Positions 1-7,197 of a stretch of DNA of 16,711 bases are shown here, one piece after another. A program made the translations under genes and the position numbers. Each line of letters starts with the position of its first letter. Positions within the stretch are counted from its first letter, which is position 1. Source of the stretch: JAQIBY01 sp046546095 (lineage in GTDB: Bacteria; Bacteroidota; Bacteroidia; Bacteroidales; ML635J-15); NCBI GenBank assembly GCA_046546095.1, contig JBKGYK010000070.1:1-16711 (forward strand), written 5' to 3'. The notes below the pieces were generated by a model that was not told the origin of the DNA, did not search any database, and saw only the letters and a list, made by a program, of their open reading frames with translations.

Positions 1-501
1 CTTGCGATGGCGATATCCCATAATCTCACCCTGATATAGCAATCTCAAAAAAAGCTATGAATTCTATATAAGACAGAGTAAAGCACGTGTGAAAAGCAAT
101 TGTATTGGGTAATTGAATTTTGAGGTGTACCGCTTTGAAATTATACCATACCGGCATGCGTATCTTTGCTTATATACGCTCCTGCAATTTTATCCGTAAT
201 ATGCCGCAATTTATCAGAGTATCTGTTATTCCCGTGTTTTCTCCCGCTCATAAGGATTGAAAATCATCCTGAAGCTCATTTGTTGTTAGCCGGGTAGGCT
301 TACATGTATATTAAAATGATTTGTATTACAAGTAATTGTAAAATATTTTAAAAAACTTTTCTTGATTGCTAAAACTTTTAATATTAATTATATCTTTGAT
401 GTAAAATATGTGGATCCAGGGCCATTTTGACCATGTGTCTCACGTTTTTATCAATTTGCAATAAAAAAACAATTTTTTACGAATAAAAACACATTACAAT
501 T
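1..501. other. AT-rich non-coding stretch at left edge
   Basis: No open frame of convincing length or composition was found here on the plus strand, and no tRNA-like or terminator-like structure was recognised. The stretch is AT-rich, especially from about 300 to 500, and holds a promoter near 362-398 followed by a leader of roughly 95 bases before the first gene. A second TAnnTTTG match (TATCTTTG, 161-168) has no well-spaced TTG box and no credible gene behind it. Whatever lies to the left of the window cannot be judged. Confidence 0.6.
362..398 (+). promoter_or_regulatory. Bacteroidota-type promoter for the barrel/pseudo-protease operon
   Basis: TATCTTTG at 391-398 matches the Bacteroidota -7 consensus TAnnTTTG exactly. 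TTG boxes occur at 362-364 and 366-368; the nearer lies 22 bases upstream, slightly longer than the usual 19-21. Transcription would start near 403-406, giving an A/T-rich leader of about 97 bases before the ATG at 502. Confidence 0.6.
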
Positions 502-1440
502 ATGAGAAAATTAGCTTGTTTATGCCTGCTCTTTGTCTTTTTTGCAGGTAGCCTGTCTGCGCAGGTGGTTTCCGATCCGGAGCAAATCCGGGATCTGAGT
601 ATGAGTTTGAAAATCGTGAGTGGTATACAGTTAGACCATTCCAGCGATCATGATATTATGTCCGGCTTTGGTGTTGAAGCTGAATACTTTCATAACAGAA
701 AATGGTCGGTTTATGTATCAGCATTGAGTTGTTTCTCACTGGATGATGCATTGTCCAATGACGATTTTTCACCCTTCAAAAACACTGGTTACATTGACCT
801 TGCCGGAGGATACAGCCTGCTGAGTTTTGAAAAATCCAGGGAAATAGACAAACGGGTAACTTACAGCAAAGGCGGGTATATGGGTGATACCATCTATTGG
901 GTAAAAAACAAAATCGAGGACATCAGCAAAAATAATCTTTTGGTGCGTGGAGGTCTTCGCACTTCCGGAAATTCAATTTATGAATACCGTTACGCAAATT
1001 TCGCTGAAGATTATGAAAATGATGAATTTCATGGCCTGAAATTTGCCAATTATAATTACAAAGTGATCTCACCTTTCCTTGGTGTGGAATATCGTATTTC
1101 ATCAGGCTACAGCTACGTCATTCGTAAGGAGTATCACCATACCTCCCAACAGATTTCAATTTTTGCCGATGTCTTTCTTACATCATTTCTGGATGATAAT
1201 GTGGAAATATACAATCCTGATGGTCCGGGAACTGTGTTTCCGGGTATCGTAAGTGATGATCCCGAAGGAATGTACCTCGACAAGGGCGGATTCCGTGCCG
1301 GAGTAAAGTTTTTGAATCAGTCATTGCGATCAGCATCATTTAGCTGGGCATTAGAATTTATATCCCAGCCTGACGTGAGAGTGAATGCCAAAAAAGACAA
1401 CAAATCCATTATCCAGTTTTCCATTTTATACACCCTATAA
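502..1440 (+). CDS. Secreted beta-barrel-like outer membrane protein, unknown function
   Basis: Predicted exported protein of 312 residues; I do not recognise a named family. Residues 1-21 form a classical signal peptide (MRK, a hydrophobic stretch, then SLSAQ with cleavage expected after the Gln). The mature part is rich in alternating polar/hydrophobic segments with aromatic residues, for example SPFLGVEYRIS, QISIFADVFLTSF, FRAGVKF and FSWALEFIS. It ends in a strand-like segment (IIQFSILYTL). This pattern fits a small outer-membrane beta-barrel, but that is inference from composition. It is the first gene of an operon: the next start lies only 20 bases after the stop and there is no terminator between them. 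A promoter lies about 100 bases upstream. It probably works in the outer membrane together with the lipoprotein encoded next. Alternatives are a soluble periplasmic beta-rich protein. Confidence 0.75.
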   Translation: MRKLACLCLLFVFFAGSLSAQVVSDPEQIRDLSMSLKIVSGIQLDHSSDHDIMSGFGVEAEYFHNRKWSVYVSALSCFSLDDALSNDDFSPFKNTGYIDLAGGYSLLSFEKSREIDKRVTYSKGGYMGDTIYWVKNKIEDISKNNLLVRGGLRTSGNSIYEYRYANFAEDYENDEFHGLKFANYNYKVISPFLGVEYRISSGYSYVIRKEYHHTSQQISIFADVFLTSFLDDNVEIYNPDGPGTVFPGIVSDDPEGMYLDKGGFRAGVKFLNQSLRSASFSWALEFISQPDVRVNAKKDNKSIIQFSILYTL

Positions 1441-1460
1441 GGATTAAAACAGTAGAAATC

Positions 1461-2990
1461 ATGAAAAACATTATATACATAGCAATTGTAGCCATTATAT
1501 TTTCCTCCTGTGCAGGCATGTTTCCCTCAGGACCCACCAAAATAAAGCTTGATTCAGAACCAACCGGAGCAACTGTCTTTGTAAAAGGAGAAGAAAAAGG
1601 GGAAACTCCACTTACACTTGATCAGGAACGTTCCAAAACCGTGGTTTACGATTTTCAAAAAGATGGTTACCTCAATGAAGAGGTTTGCATTTACGCTGAT
1701 GAAAGAAACAACTGGGTTTACCTTAATGCCATATCATTATATATCGGTAGTATAGTTGATGCATCTGCCGGCAACACAGGTCTGATTACAAAAACCAACA
1801 TCGCCCCCGAACTCACCAAAATACCCGAAGGCATTGACAGCAGCCAGTCAACTTACTTTAATGGCCTGTACTGGCCGGTAGAGGAAGGCGATACCATTGC
1901 CATATCCTCCATCAATGGAAAACAATACGGCGAGTCAGTTTATGAGGAACGCAAGAGCAGTGGCAATTCGTCAGAATCATCCGGGGAAGAAGAAAAAGAT
2001 ACCCTTGATATTGAATATGAAATCAACCGCCTGATGAGCGAAACCGGTATAGAGGTGCCAAGCGCTGTCATAGACGAGGATGAATCTTACCTTTTTCATC
2101 CCGACTATAGCTACAAAGTCATTGCGCGAATTGAGGATTTTCGTTTGCACCAAAATTACCTGGCAGCACACTCCAGACCCGTGCCAAATGAAAATTGCCT
2201 GAAAACCGATATCCAGTGGTCTGTGATCAACAGCCCCGGCGATACGGTGTACCAGAAAATTCATACTACCGAACATACTTTTTACTCCCCTTACAAAGAA
2301 ATACAGCTTTATAGAAACGTAAAACGATCTTACCTTAAGTTGCTGGGAGATGCTGATTTCAGGGAAATTATACAGGCACCTGTGGATGACAAAGCCAATA
2401 TGGAAAATATGATCAGCCTCAACCGACCGGTAAGCGAAAAAGATGGTCCCGACAGGGTGGCAAGATCTGTGTATGCAGTAAGGGCCGATGATGAAAAAGG
2501 CACTGCCATTGCCGTGTCTGCTGAAGGCTATCTGATAACCTCACACAACCTGACAACCTACAATGATACCATTGTCGTGATTGTTGACGAAGAAAAATAC
2601 GAGGCAGAAATCGTCCGCAGACATGCCAAAGCCGACATTTGTCTCTTGAAAATTGATGCCGATAATCTCTCTGCCATACCCTTTGACAGTGATGTGGATT
2701 TGGAAACCGGCATGGATATATTCGCTGTGGCCATGGGAGGTACCGACGATTTTGGTGTTTCGCTTACCCAGGGTATCATCAGTAGTATGCGACAGAGCGG
2801 ACCCTTTGAAATTATTCAGACAGATGTGAGCCTGAATTACGGAAACAACGGTGGCGCACTCATTACAAAAGAAGGACAGCTCATCGGAATCATCAATGCC
2901 AAAATTTCCGCTTATGGTATCGAAGGTATCGGCTTTGGTGTCCCCGCACATCTCATCGGGGAAAGCCTCGGCATTGAGTACAAAGAATAA
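1461..2990 (+). CDS. Lipoprotein with PEGA domain and catalytically degenerate trypsin-like (S1C/DegP-type) domain
   Basis: Predicted lipoprotein of 509 residues. The signal peptide ends in a lipobox (FSSC, Cys17). A PEGA-like domain occupies about residues 27-75 (KLDSEPTGATVFVKGEEKG, then a KDGY-type strand); PEGA domains are small beta domains often found in surface lipoproteins. The middle (about 100-300) is unrecognised and contains an acidic/serine-rich linker near 165-178. Residues about 335-505 resemble the chymotrypsin fold of DegP-like proteases: GYLITSHNL, ADICLLKI, QGIISSMRQ, IQTDVSLNYGNNGG and GIGFGVPAHLI. The active-site Ser of the GNSGG motif is Asn463. At the usual His position there is Asn363, with His one residue early (His362), while Asp392 is kept. 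The protein is therefore probably a binding or scaffold protein rather than a protease. No PDZ domain is present. It follows the barrel gene by 20 bases and a strong terminator follows it, so the two form an operon. Confidence 0.85.
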   Translation: MKNIIYIAIVAIIFSSCAGMFPSGPTKIKLDSEPTGATVFVKGEEKGETPLTLDQERSKTVVYDFQKDGYLNEEVCIYADERNNWVYLNAISLYIGSIVDASAGNTGLITKTNIAPELTKIPEGIDSSQSTYFNGLYWPVEEGDTIAISSINGKQYGESVYEERKSSGNSSESSGEEEKDTLDIEYEINRLMSETGIEVPSAVIDEDESYLFHPDYSYKVIARIEDFRLHQNYLAAHSRPVPNENCLKTDIQWSVINSPGDTVYQKIHTTEHTFYSPYKEIQLYRNVKRSYLKLLGDADFREIIQAPVDDKANMENMISLNRPVSEKDGPDRVARSVYAVRADDEKGTAIAVSAEGYLITSHNLTTYNDTIVVIVDEEKYEAEIVRRHAKADICLLKIDADNLSAIPFDSDVDLETGMDIFAVAMGGTDDFGVSLTQGIISSMRQSGPFEIIQTDVSLNYGNNGGALITKEGQLIGIINAKISAYGIEGIGFGVPAHLIGESLGIEYKE

Positions 2991-3012
2991 AGCTCGTGGT
3001 TTTATAAAATTT

Positions 3013-3046
3013 GCCGGATTGCTATATAGTATTCCGGCTTTTTTTT
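3013..3046 (+). terminator. Rho-independent terminator of the barrel/pseudo-protease operon
   Basis: A hairpin with GCCGGA (3013-3018) pairing with TCCGGC (3033-3038) extends inward past one T/T mismatch (T-A, a G-T wobble, C-G, T-A, loop ATAT). It is followed by eight T residues (3039-3046), and lies 22 bases after the stop at 2990. Confidence 0.9.
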
Positions 3047-3054
3047 GATGATAA

Positions 3055-3191
3055 TGCGGTCGCCCCGGCGGCCTGAGGTTTCTGGTTGCTGTAGCACCGC
3101 TTTTCGGCTGACAAGCTGTGGACAGGAGTTATGTTCCGCCACCATGCCCGCCAGTATTAATTTTCATTGGCAGGCAGGCAACAGGCAGGCA
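3055..3191. repeat. GC-rich intergenic patch with GGCA repeats and an imperfect inverted repeat
   Basis: By hand count about 59% of the bases at 3055-3190 are G or C, while the other intergenic stretches here are clearly AT-rich. The right end carries GGCA repeats (three copies at 3169-3180, then two more after ACA). GCCCGCCA (3146-3153) and TGGCAGGC (3168-3175) can form an 8-bp stem with one mismatch around a 14-base loop. No gene was recognised in it. Such patches can be dispersed intergenic repeats or remnants of a small element; a second copy elsewhere in the genome would be needed to prove that, and none exists in this window. Confidence 0.4.
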
Positions 3192-3235
3192 AGATAGCTA
3201 TAATCCGTTTTCCAAAATTTGTCCGAATGCATACA

Positions 3236-3268
3236 TTTCATTACCTTTACCACAGGAAACTAAATTTG
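3236..3268 (+). promoter_or_regulatory. Promoter for the M49-like hydrolase gene, probably leaderless
   Basis: TAAATTTG at 3261-3268 is an exact TAnnTTTG box, with a TTTC at 3236-3239 spaced 21 bases upstream as a partial -33 match. Only four bases separate the box from the ATG at 3273, so transcription would begin at or next to the start codon. Confidence 0.6.
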
Positions 3269-3272
3269 TACA

Positions 3273-4919
3273 ATGATGAAAAAAATGTGGTATGTGCTTG
3301 GATTGCTTGTTCTGATAGCTGGTTTTACCGGCTGTAACAACGAATCCGACAAAAAAGAAAAAGAAGAAAAATCCGAAATGGAAAAAAAAGTGGACAATTA
3401 TGCCGAGGTTGAATTGAAAGCTGATCTGTCGCATTTAAGTGATAATCAGAAGGAAATGCTGGCTATTCTCATTGATGTGGCCGACATTATGGAAGAAATC
3501 TTCTGGATTGAAGCCATCGAACCAAAAGATGAGTTCCTATCCAAAATTGAAGATGAAGCAACCAAGGAGTACGCGAAAATCAACTACGGTCCCTGGGATC
3601 GCCTCAATGGTGACGAACCCTTTATGGAAGGCTACGGCAAAAAACCTGCAGGCGCCAACTTTTATCCCGAAGACATCACAAAAGAGGAATTTGAAAACTG
3701 GGAAAATTCAGATAAAACATCCTGGTACACCATGGTTCGCCGTGATGATGATGGCAAGCTGAAAAACATCTGGTACCACCAGTTTTTTGAGGAAAAAATC
3801 AACAAAGCTGCTGATTTGCTTGAAAAAGCTGCCAAACTTGCTGAAGATGATGGTTTCAAAAAATACCTTGAACTCAGAGCAATCGCTTTCCGTACCGATG
3901 AATACCTGGCAAGTGATCTGGCATGGATGGATATGCAGGACAACCTTATTGATTTTGTTGTCGGACCAATTGAAAGTTACGAAGACCAATTCATGGGATA
4001 CAAAGCTGCACACTCCGGGCAGTTGCTGATCAAAGACCTGGAATGGAGCGAAAAACTCCGACGTTTTGGCAAACTGCTTCCCGAATTACAGCAGAGATTG
4101 CCCGTGGATGATAAGTACAAAGCAGAAGAAGCTCGTCCCAATGAAGATATGAATGTATATGAAGTAATTTATTATGCCGGTGATTGCAATGCTGCAGGTA
4201 AAAATATTGCCATCAATCTGCCCAATGATCCGCGTGTTCATAAAGCAAAAGGCAGCCGTAAATTGCAGTTGAAAAATTCCATGAAAGCAAAATTTGATAA
4301 AATCCTCATGCCCATCAGTGAGATGCTGATTGTGGAAGAACAACGGGCCAATATCAATTTCAGTGCTTTCTTTGAAAATGTCATGTTTCATGAAGTGGCG
4401 CATGGCCTTGGTGTCAATCAGACTTTGGATGGCAGCGGTACTGTTCGCGAAGTACTGGCCGATGCCTACAGCCCTGTTGAGGAAGTCAAAGCTGACATCA
4501 CTGGTCTTTACCTGATAACCCAACTCCACGAAATGGGCGAACTCAGCGAGAATGAGCTTGTGGATAATTATGTGACTTTCCTGGCAGGAATTTTCCGCTC
4601 AGTTCGTTTTGGTGTTGCAAGTGCGCACGGTAAAGCCAATATGATGGAATTCCATTATCTTTTGGAAAATGAGGCCATATCACGCAATGATGATGGTGAA
4701 TACGCGATTGATTTTGACCGCATGAAAGAAGTTGTGGCAGACCTGTCCGGTATGATTATCGAAACACAGGGAGACGGCAATTATGATTTTGCCAAAAACT
4801 GGATTGAAGAAAAAGCCGTTGTGGGAGAAGACCTGCAATCTGATCTTAACCGGGTGAACGAAGCCGGTATCCCCAAAGATATTGTCTTTGATCAGGGCAA
4901 AGATGTACTCGGTATTTAA
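3273..4919 (+). CDS. DPP III-like (peptidase M49-type) zinc hydrolase lipoprotein
   Basis: Predicted envelope metallohydrolase of 548 residues. A lipobox (FTGC, Cys21) is followed by a Lys/Glu-rich tether (about 22-45). The catalytic part resembles the dipeptidyl-peptidase III family. It has GPIESYED near 231-238 and INLPND near 314-319. The zinc site is HEVAHG (His373, Glu374, His377), and EEVKAD (403-408) should give the third zinc ligand, most likely Glu404. Classical DPP III has HEXXGH with an extra residue; this protein has plain HEXXH, as in the bacterial DPP3-like and plant Nudix-linked branch, so dipeptidyl-peptidase activity should not be assumed. At 548 residues it is shorter than eukaryotic DPP III (about 700). 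The gene stands alone between its own promoter and terminator. A second in-frame ATG at 3276 is an equally possible start and changes only one residue. Likely substrates are peptides in the periplasm. Confidence 0.85.
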   Translation: MMKKMWYVLGLLVLIAGFTGCNNESDKKEKEEKSEMEKKVDNYAEVELKADLSHLSDNQKEMLAILIDVADIMEEIFWIEAIEPKDEFLSKIEDEATKEYAKINYGPWDRLNGDEPFMEGYGKKPAGANFYPEDITKEEFENWENSDKTSWYTMVRRDDDGKLKNIWYHQFFEEKINKAADLLEKAAKLAEDDGFKKYLELRAIAFRTDEYLASDLAWMDMQDNLIDFVVGPIESYEDQFMGYKAAHSGQLLIKDLEWSEKLRRFGKLLPELQQRLPVDDKYKAEEARPNEDMNVYEVIYYAGDCNAAGKNIAINLPNDPRVHKAKGSRKLQLKNSMKAKFDKILMPISEMLIVEEQRANINFSAFFENVMFHEVAHGLGVNQTLDGSGTVREVLADAYSPVEEVKADITGLYLITQLHEMGELSENELVDNYVTFLAGIFRSVRFGVASAHGKANMMEFHYLLENEAISRNDDGEYAIDFDRMKEVVADLSGMIIETQGDGNYDFAKNWIEEKAVVGEDLQSDLNRVNEAGIPKDIVFDQGKDVLGI

Positions 4920-4941
4920 AACTAAATCAACAATACTACGC

Positions 4942-4970
4942 AAAAGCTGTCCCTGCCGGGGCGGCTTTTT
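4942..4970 (+). terminator. Strong rho-independent terminator after the M49-like gene
   Basis: AAAAGCTGTCCC (4942-4953) pairs with GGGGCGGCTTTT (4958-4969) over 12 positions, two of them G-T wobbles, around the loop TGCC. T residues follow, with a second T run at 4973-4978. It starts 22 bases after the stop at 4919. Confidence 0.9.
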
Positions 4971-5070
4971 GCTTTTTTATAGGGTTTCTGTCTGACAGTT
5001 GTATATCAATCAACAAATGTCCGGTGCAAGAATCAAAAGCACTGCCGGATCTTAGCTGCCCTCTGATTTC

Positions 5071-5101
5071 TTGTTTGTGAAGCATACAATATGTAACTTT
5101 G
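5071..5101 (+). promoter_or_regulatory. Promoter for the nitronate monooxygenase-like gene; decides its start
   Basis: TTG at 5071-5073 and TAACTTTG at 5094-5101 are spaced by 20 bases, an almost ideal Bacteroidota promoter. The box ends five bases before the ATG at 5107, so the longer frame opening at the TTG of 5071 would begin inside the promoter. The transcript is predicted to be leaderless or nearly so. Confidence 0.7.
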
Positions 5102-5106
5102 CTGAC

Positions 5107-6057
5107 ATGAGGACACTGAGTGATTTGCCCGGTATTGAACATCCCGTTTTGATGGCCCCAATGTTTTTGGTTTCAGATGAAAATATGATTCTGGCGGCAC
5201 ATGCTGCCGGCATTACCGCTGCCTTTCCTGCTGCCAATTACCGGACCCCAGCGCTTCTGAATCAGGCACTGTCCTCATTGAAATCAAAGACTGACAAAGC
5301 ATTTGGTGTCAATATCATTGTCAGTAGATCCAATGTTGATCTTGACGCACAACTGCATGCCTGTGTGGAACAGAAGGTGGATTTTATCATTACATCTTTG
5401 GGTAAGCCGGATAAGGTTATAGAAAAATGTCATAAGGCAGGAATTCTGGTTTTCTGCGATGTGACAGATATGATATATGCCGCTAAGGTGGTTGAACTAG
5501 GTGCAGATGCCCTGATTGCCGTCAACAGAGAGGCAGGCGGACATCCGGGAAAGCATCATGGTCTTGAATTTCTTGACGAACTGATTGCCAAATGGGATTT
5601 GCCGGTGATCTACGCCGGTGGCATCAGCAATGCTGCAAAATACAACAATGTTATGGACAGGGGGGCTGCCGGAGTCTCGGTTGGAACATTGTTTCTTGCT
5701 ACCAAAGAATCTCCTGTGTCAGAGGAGTATAAACAGGCCATGGTGAAGTATGGTGGCGATGATATTGTTCGTACGGAAAAACTTTCTGGTGCTCCATTGC
5801 ATGTCATCAATACCGAATATGTCAAAAAAACCGGTACCAAATCGAATTTTTTGACAAGGTTTTTGTACCGGCATAAAGGTCTGCGGCGATATCTGAAAGC
5901 CCTGGCCATGAAACGGGGAATGAAATCTCTCGAAAAAGCTGCTTTTGGAACGAGTTATAAAAATGTCTGGGTGGCAGGGCCTGCCATAGAGGATATTCAT
6001 GATATTACAACAGTAGAAGAAAGAGTAAAAAGCCTGACAATCCAAACAAAGCCTTAA
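5107..6057 (+). CDS. Nitronate monooxygenase / FabK-like FMN-dependent enzyme
   Basis: Cytoplasmic TIM-barrel flavoprotein of 316 residues in the 2-nitropropane dioxygenase/nitronate monooxygenase family, which also includes the enoyl-ACP reductase FabK. Visible family motifs are HPVLMAPM near the N-terminus, the AGGHPG loop (about 143-148, with His146 in the place of the family's active-site His), YAGGIS (about 169-174), and GVSVGTLFLATKES (about 189-202) for the FMN phosphate. Members oxidise nitronates using FMN and oxygen, but substrates of most homologues are unknown, so the exact reaction is open. ATG 5107 was chosen because the promoter ends just before it and the family N-terminus (short lead, then HPVLMAPM) fits. 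The gene is transcribed alone and its stop codon overlaps that of the convergent asparaginase gene; no hairpin terminator lies between them. Confidence 0.88.
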   Translation: MRTLSDLPGIEHPVLMAPMFLVSDENMILAAHAAGITAAFPAANYRTPALLNQALSSLKSKTDKAFGVNIIVSRSNVDLDAQLHACVEQKVDFIITSLGKPDKVIEKCHKAGILVFCDVTDMIYAAKVVELGADALIAVNREAGGHPGKHHGLEFLDELIAKWDLPVIYAGGISNAAKYNNVMDRGAAGVSVGTLFLATKESPVSEEYKQAMVKYGGDDIVRTEKLSGAPLHVINTEYVKKTGTKSNFLTRFLYRHKGLRRYLKALAMKRGMKSLEKAAFGTSYKNVWVAGPAIEDIHDITTVEERVKSLTIQTKP

Positions 6058-7118
6058 ACACTGAGCTCACCTATCATGTTTTTGCACATCAGTTCCTTTA
6101 CTTTTTCAAAATCATATTTCTTTTTGGAAATCAGGTAATACAACTTGGTAACAGCAGCTTCCAGTGTCATGTCTTTTCCGGAAATAACACCTGCAGATTT
6201 TAGAGAAGCGGCATAGGTGTCCAGATGCACACTACCTTTAAGGCATTGAGTTACAGCTACCAATACGGTGTGTTGGGCTGCATTTTTTAATGCGGCATGC
6301 AGTTCCGGATTTTTGCTTCTGGTTGGGCCGTTGCCGGAGCCATAGGCTTCTATTACAAGCCCCTGCAACTCCGGGGTCAGCATATTTTCCACGTAGCGGG
6401 CTGATATTCCGGGAAATAGTTTCAAAACACCAATTTCTGCATCCTTACCTGCTTCATCATCACCAAAATACTGTATCGGCTGTGTGCGTTTGACTTTGTT
6501 TTGTATCAGATTGCTTTTTAGCGAGATGCTGTAGCTCCAGTGTTTTTTCAGGTTGATGTTGATGCCTATGTCAGCCAGGGCAGGGTAGTTTGGTGAGTCA
6601 AATGCATCGAAACCGGAGGCATTGATTTTGGTGCTTCGGCAGCCACGCAATAGCTTATTATTGAAATACAGAGCAACTTCGGGAATACTGTAGTTACCGG
6701 CAATGATTAGAGATGAAATCAGGTTTTCCCGTGCATCATTCCGCAATTCAACATATGGTACCTGAGAACCTGTGATGATGACATTGTTGTTGATCCCTGC
6801 CAGCATAAACCCAAGTGCCGAAGCCGTATATGCCATGGTGTCAGTTCCGTGCAGCACAACAAAACCCTTATATCGCCGGCGCTCACGGTCAATGATTTTG
6901 GCGATGCGGTCCCAGCTGTCAGGATTCATGTTGGATGAATCAAGTAGTGGATCCATCGACAGGATTTCAAATTCGGGCAACTGGGAATCTTCAATTTGCC
7001 CGATATCCTTGCGGATTCTCCCCGGAAAGTCAGGATCCGGCTGGTAGCCATCCTCAGTAGGAACCATGCCAATGGTGCCGCCGGTGTATAGAATCAGTAT
7101 TTTGTGACTTGTTGCCAT
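6054..7118 (-). CDS. ansA: Type I (cytoplasmic) L-asparaginase
   Basis: Hydrolyses L-asparagine to aspartate and ammonia. The 354-residue protein has both hallmark motifs. YTGGTIGM (11-18) carries the N-terminal nucleophile Thr15. HGTDTMAYTA (90-99) carries Thr92 and Asp93; with Lys164 in RSTKINASGFDAF these match the catalytic Thr-Asp-Lys set of E. coli AnsA. There is no signal peptide, which with the AnsA-like layout suggests the cytoplasmic type I enzyme (family length about 340-350). The frame stays open to 7205, but the ATG at 7118 is preferred: its upstream promoter box lies inside the longer frame, and the protein then begins MATSHKILIL as the family does. It lies 79 bases after the sigma-like gene but has its own promoter. 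Its stop overlaps that of the convergent gene at 5107-6057. Confidence 0.93.
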   Translation of the reverse strand: MATSHKILILYTGGTIGMVPTEDGYQPDPDFPGRIRKDIGQIEDSQLPEFEILSMDPLLDSSNMNPDSWDRIAKIIDRERRRYKGFVVLHGTDTMAYTASALGFMLAGINNNVIITGSQVPYVELRNDARENLISSLIIAGNYSIPEVALYFNNKLLRGCRSTKINASGFDAFDSPNYPALADIGININLKKHWSYSISLKSNLIQNKVKRTQPIQYFGDDEAGKDAEIGVLKLFPGISARYVENMLTPELQGLVIEAYGSGNGPTRSKNPELHAALKNAAQHTVLVAVTQCLKGSVHLDTYAASLKSAGVISGKDMTLEAAVTKLYYLISKKKYDFEKVKELMCKNMIGELSV

Positions 7119-7133
7119 AGTAACAATTTGCCG

Positions 7134-7163
7134 CAAAGGTAGATTTTTTTGGGAAATATGCAG
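7134..7163 (-). promoter_or_regulatory. Promoter for ansA
   Basis: On the minus strand TACCTTTG (7141 down to 7134) matches TAnnTTTG exactly. A CTG (7163-7161), one base off TTG, lies 19 bases upstream. The predicted leader before the ATG at 7118 is only about 10 bases. Confidence 0.65.
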
Positions 7164-7197
7164 ACAGGCCGGGACACAGAAGGTATGTTCTGCATCA

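Noticed and set aside
161..168. TATCTTTG as a second promoter box in the left intergenic stretch
   Set aside because: No TTG at suitable spacing and no gene close behind it.
156..260. ATG-started frame of 34 codons near the left edge
   Set aside because: Short, no motif, no conserved context, and typical of chance frames in a non-coding stretch.
2541..2951. Minus-strand open frame of 136 codons inside the pseudo-protease lipoprotein gene
   Set aside because: It lies wholly antisense to a well-supported coding region and shows no motif or promoter.
4086..4529. Minus-strand open frame of 147 codons inside the M49-like gene
   Set aside because: It is antisense to the zinc-site region of a clear family member and has no independent support.
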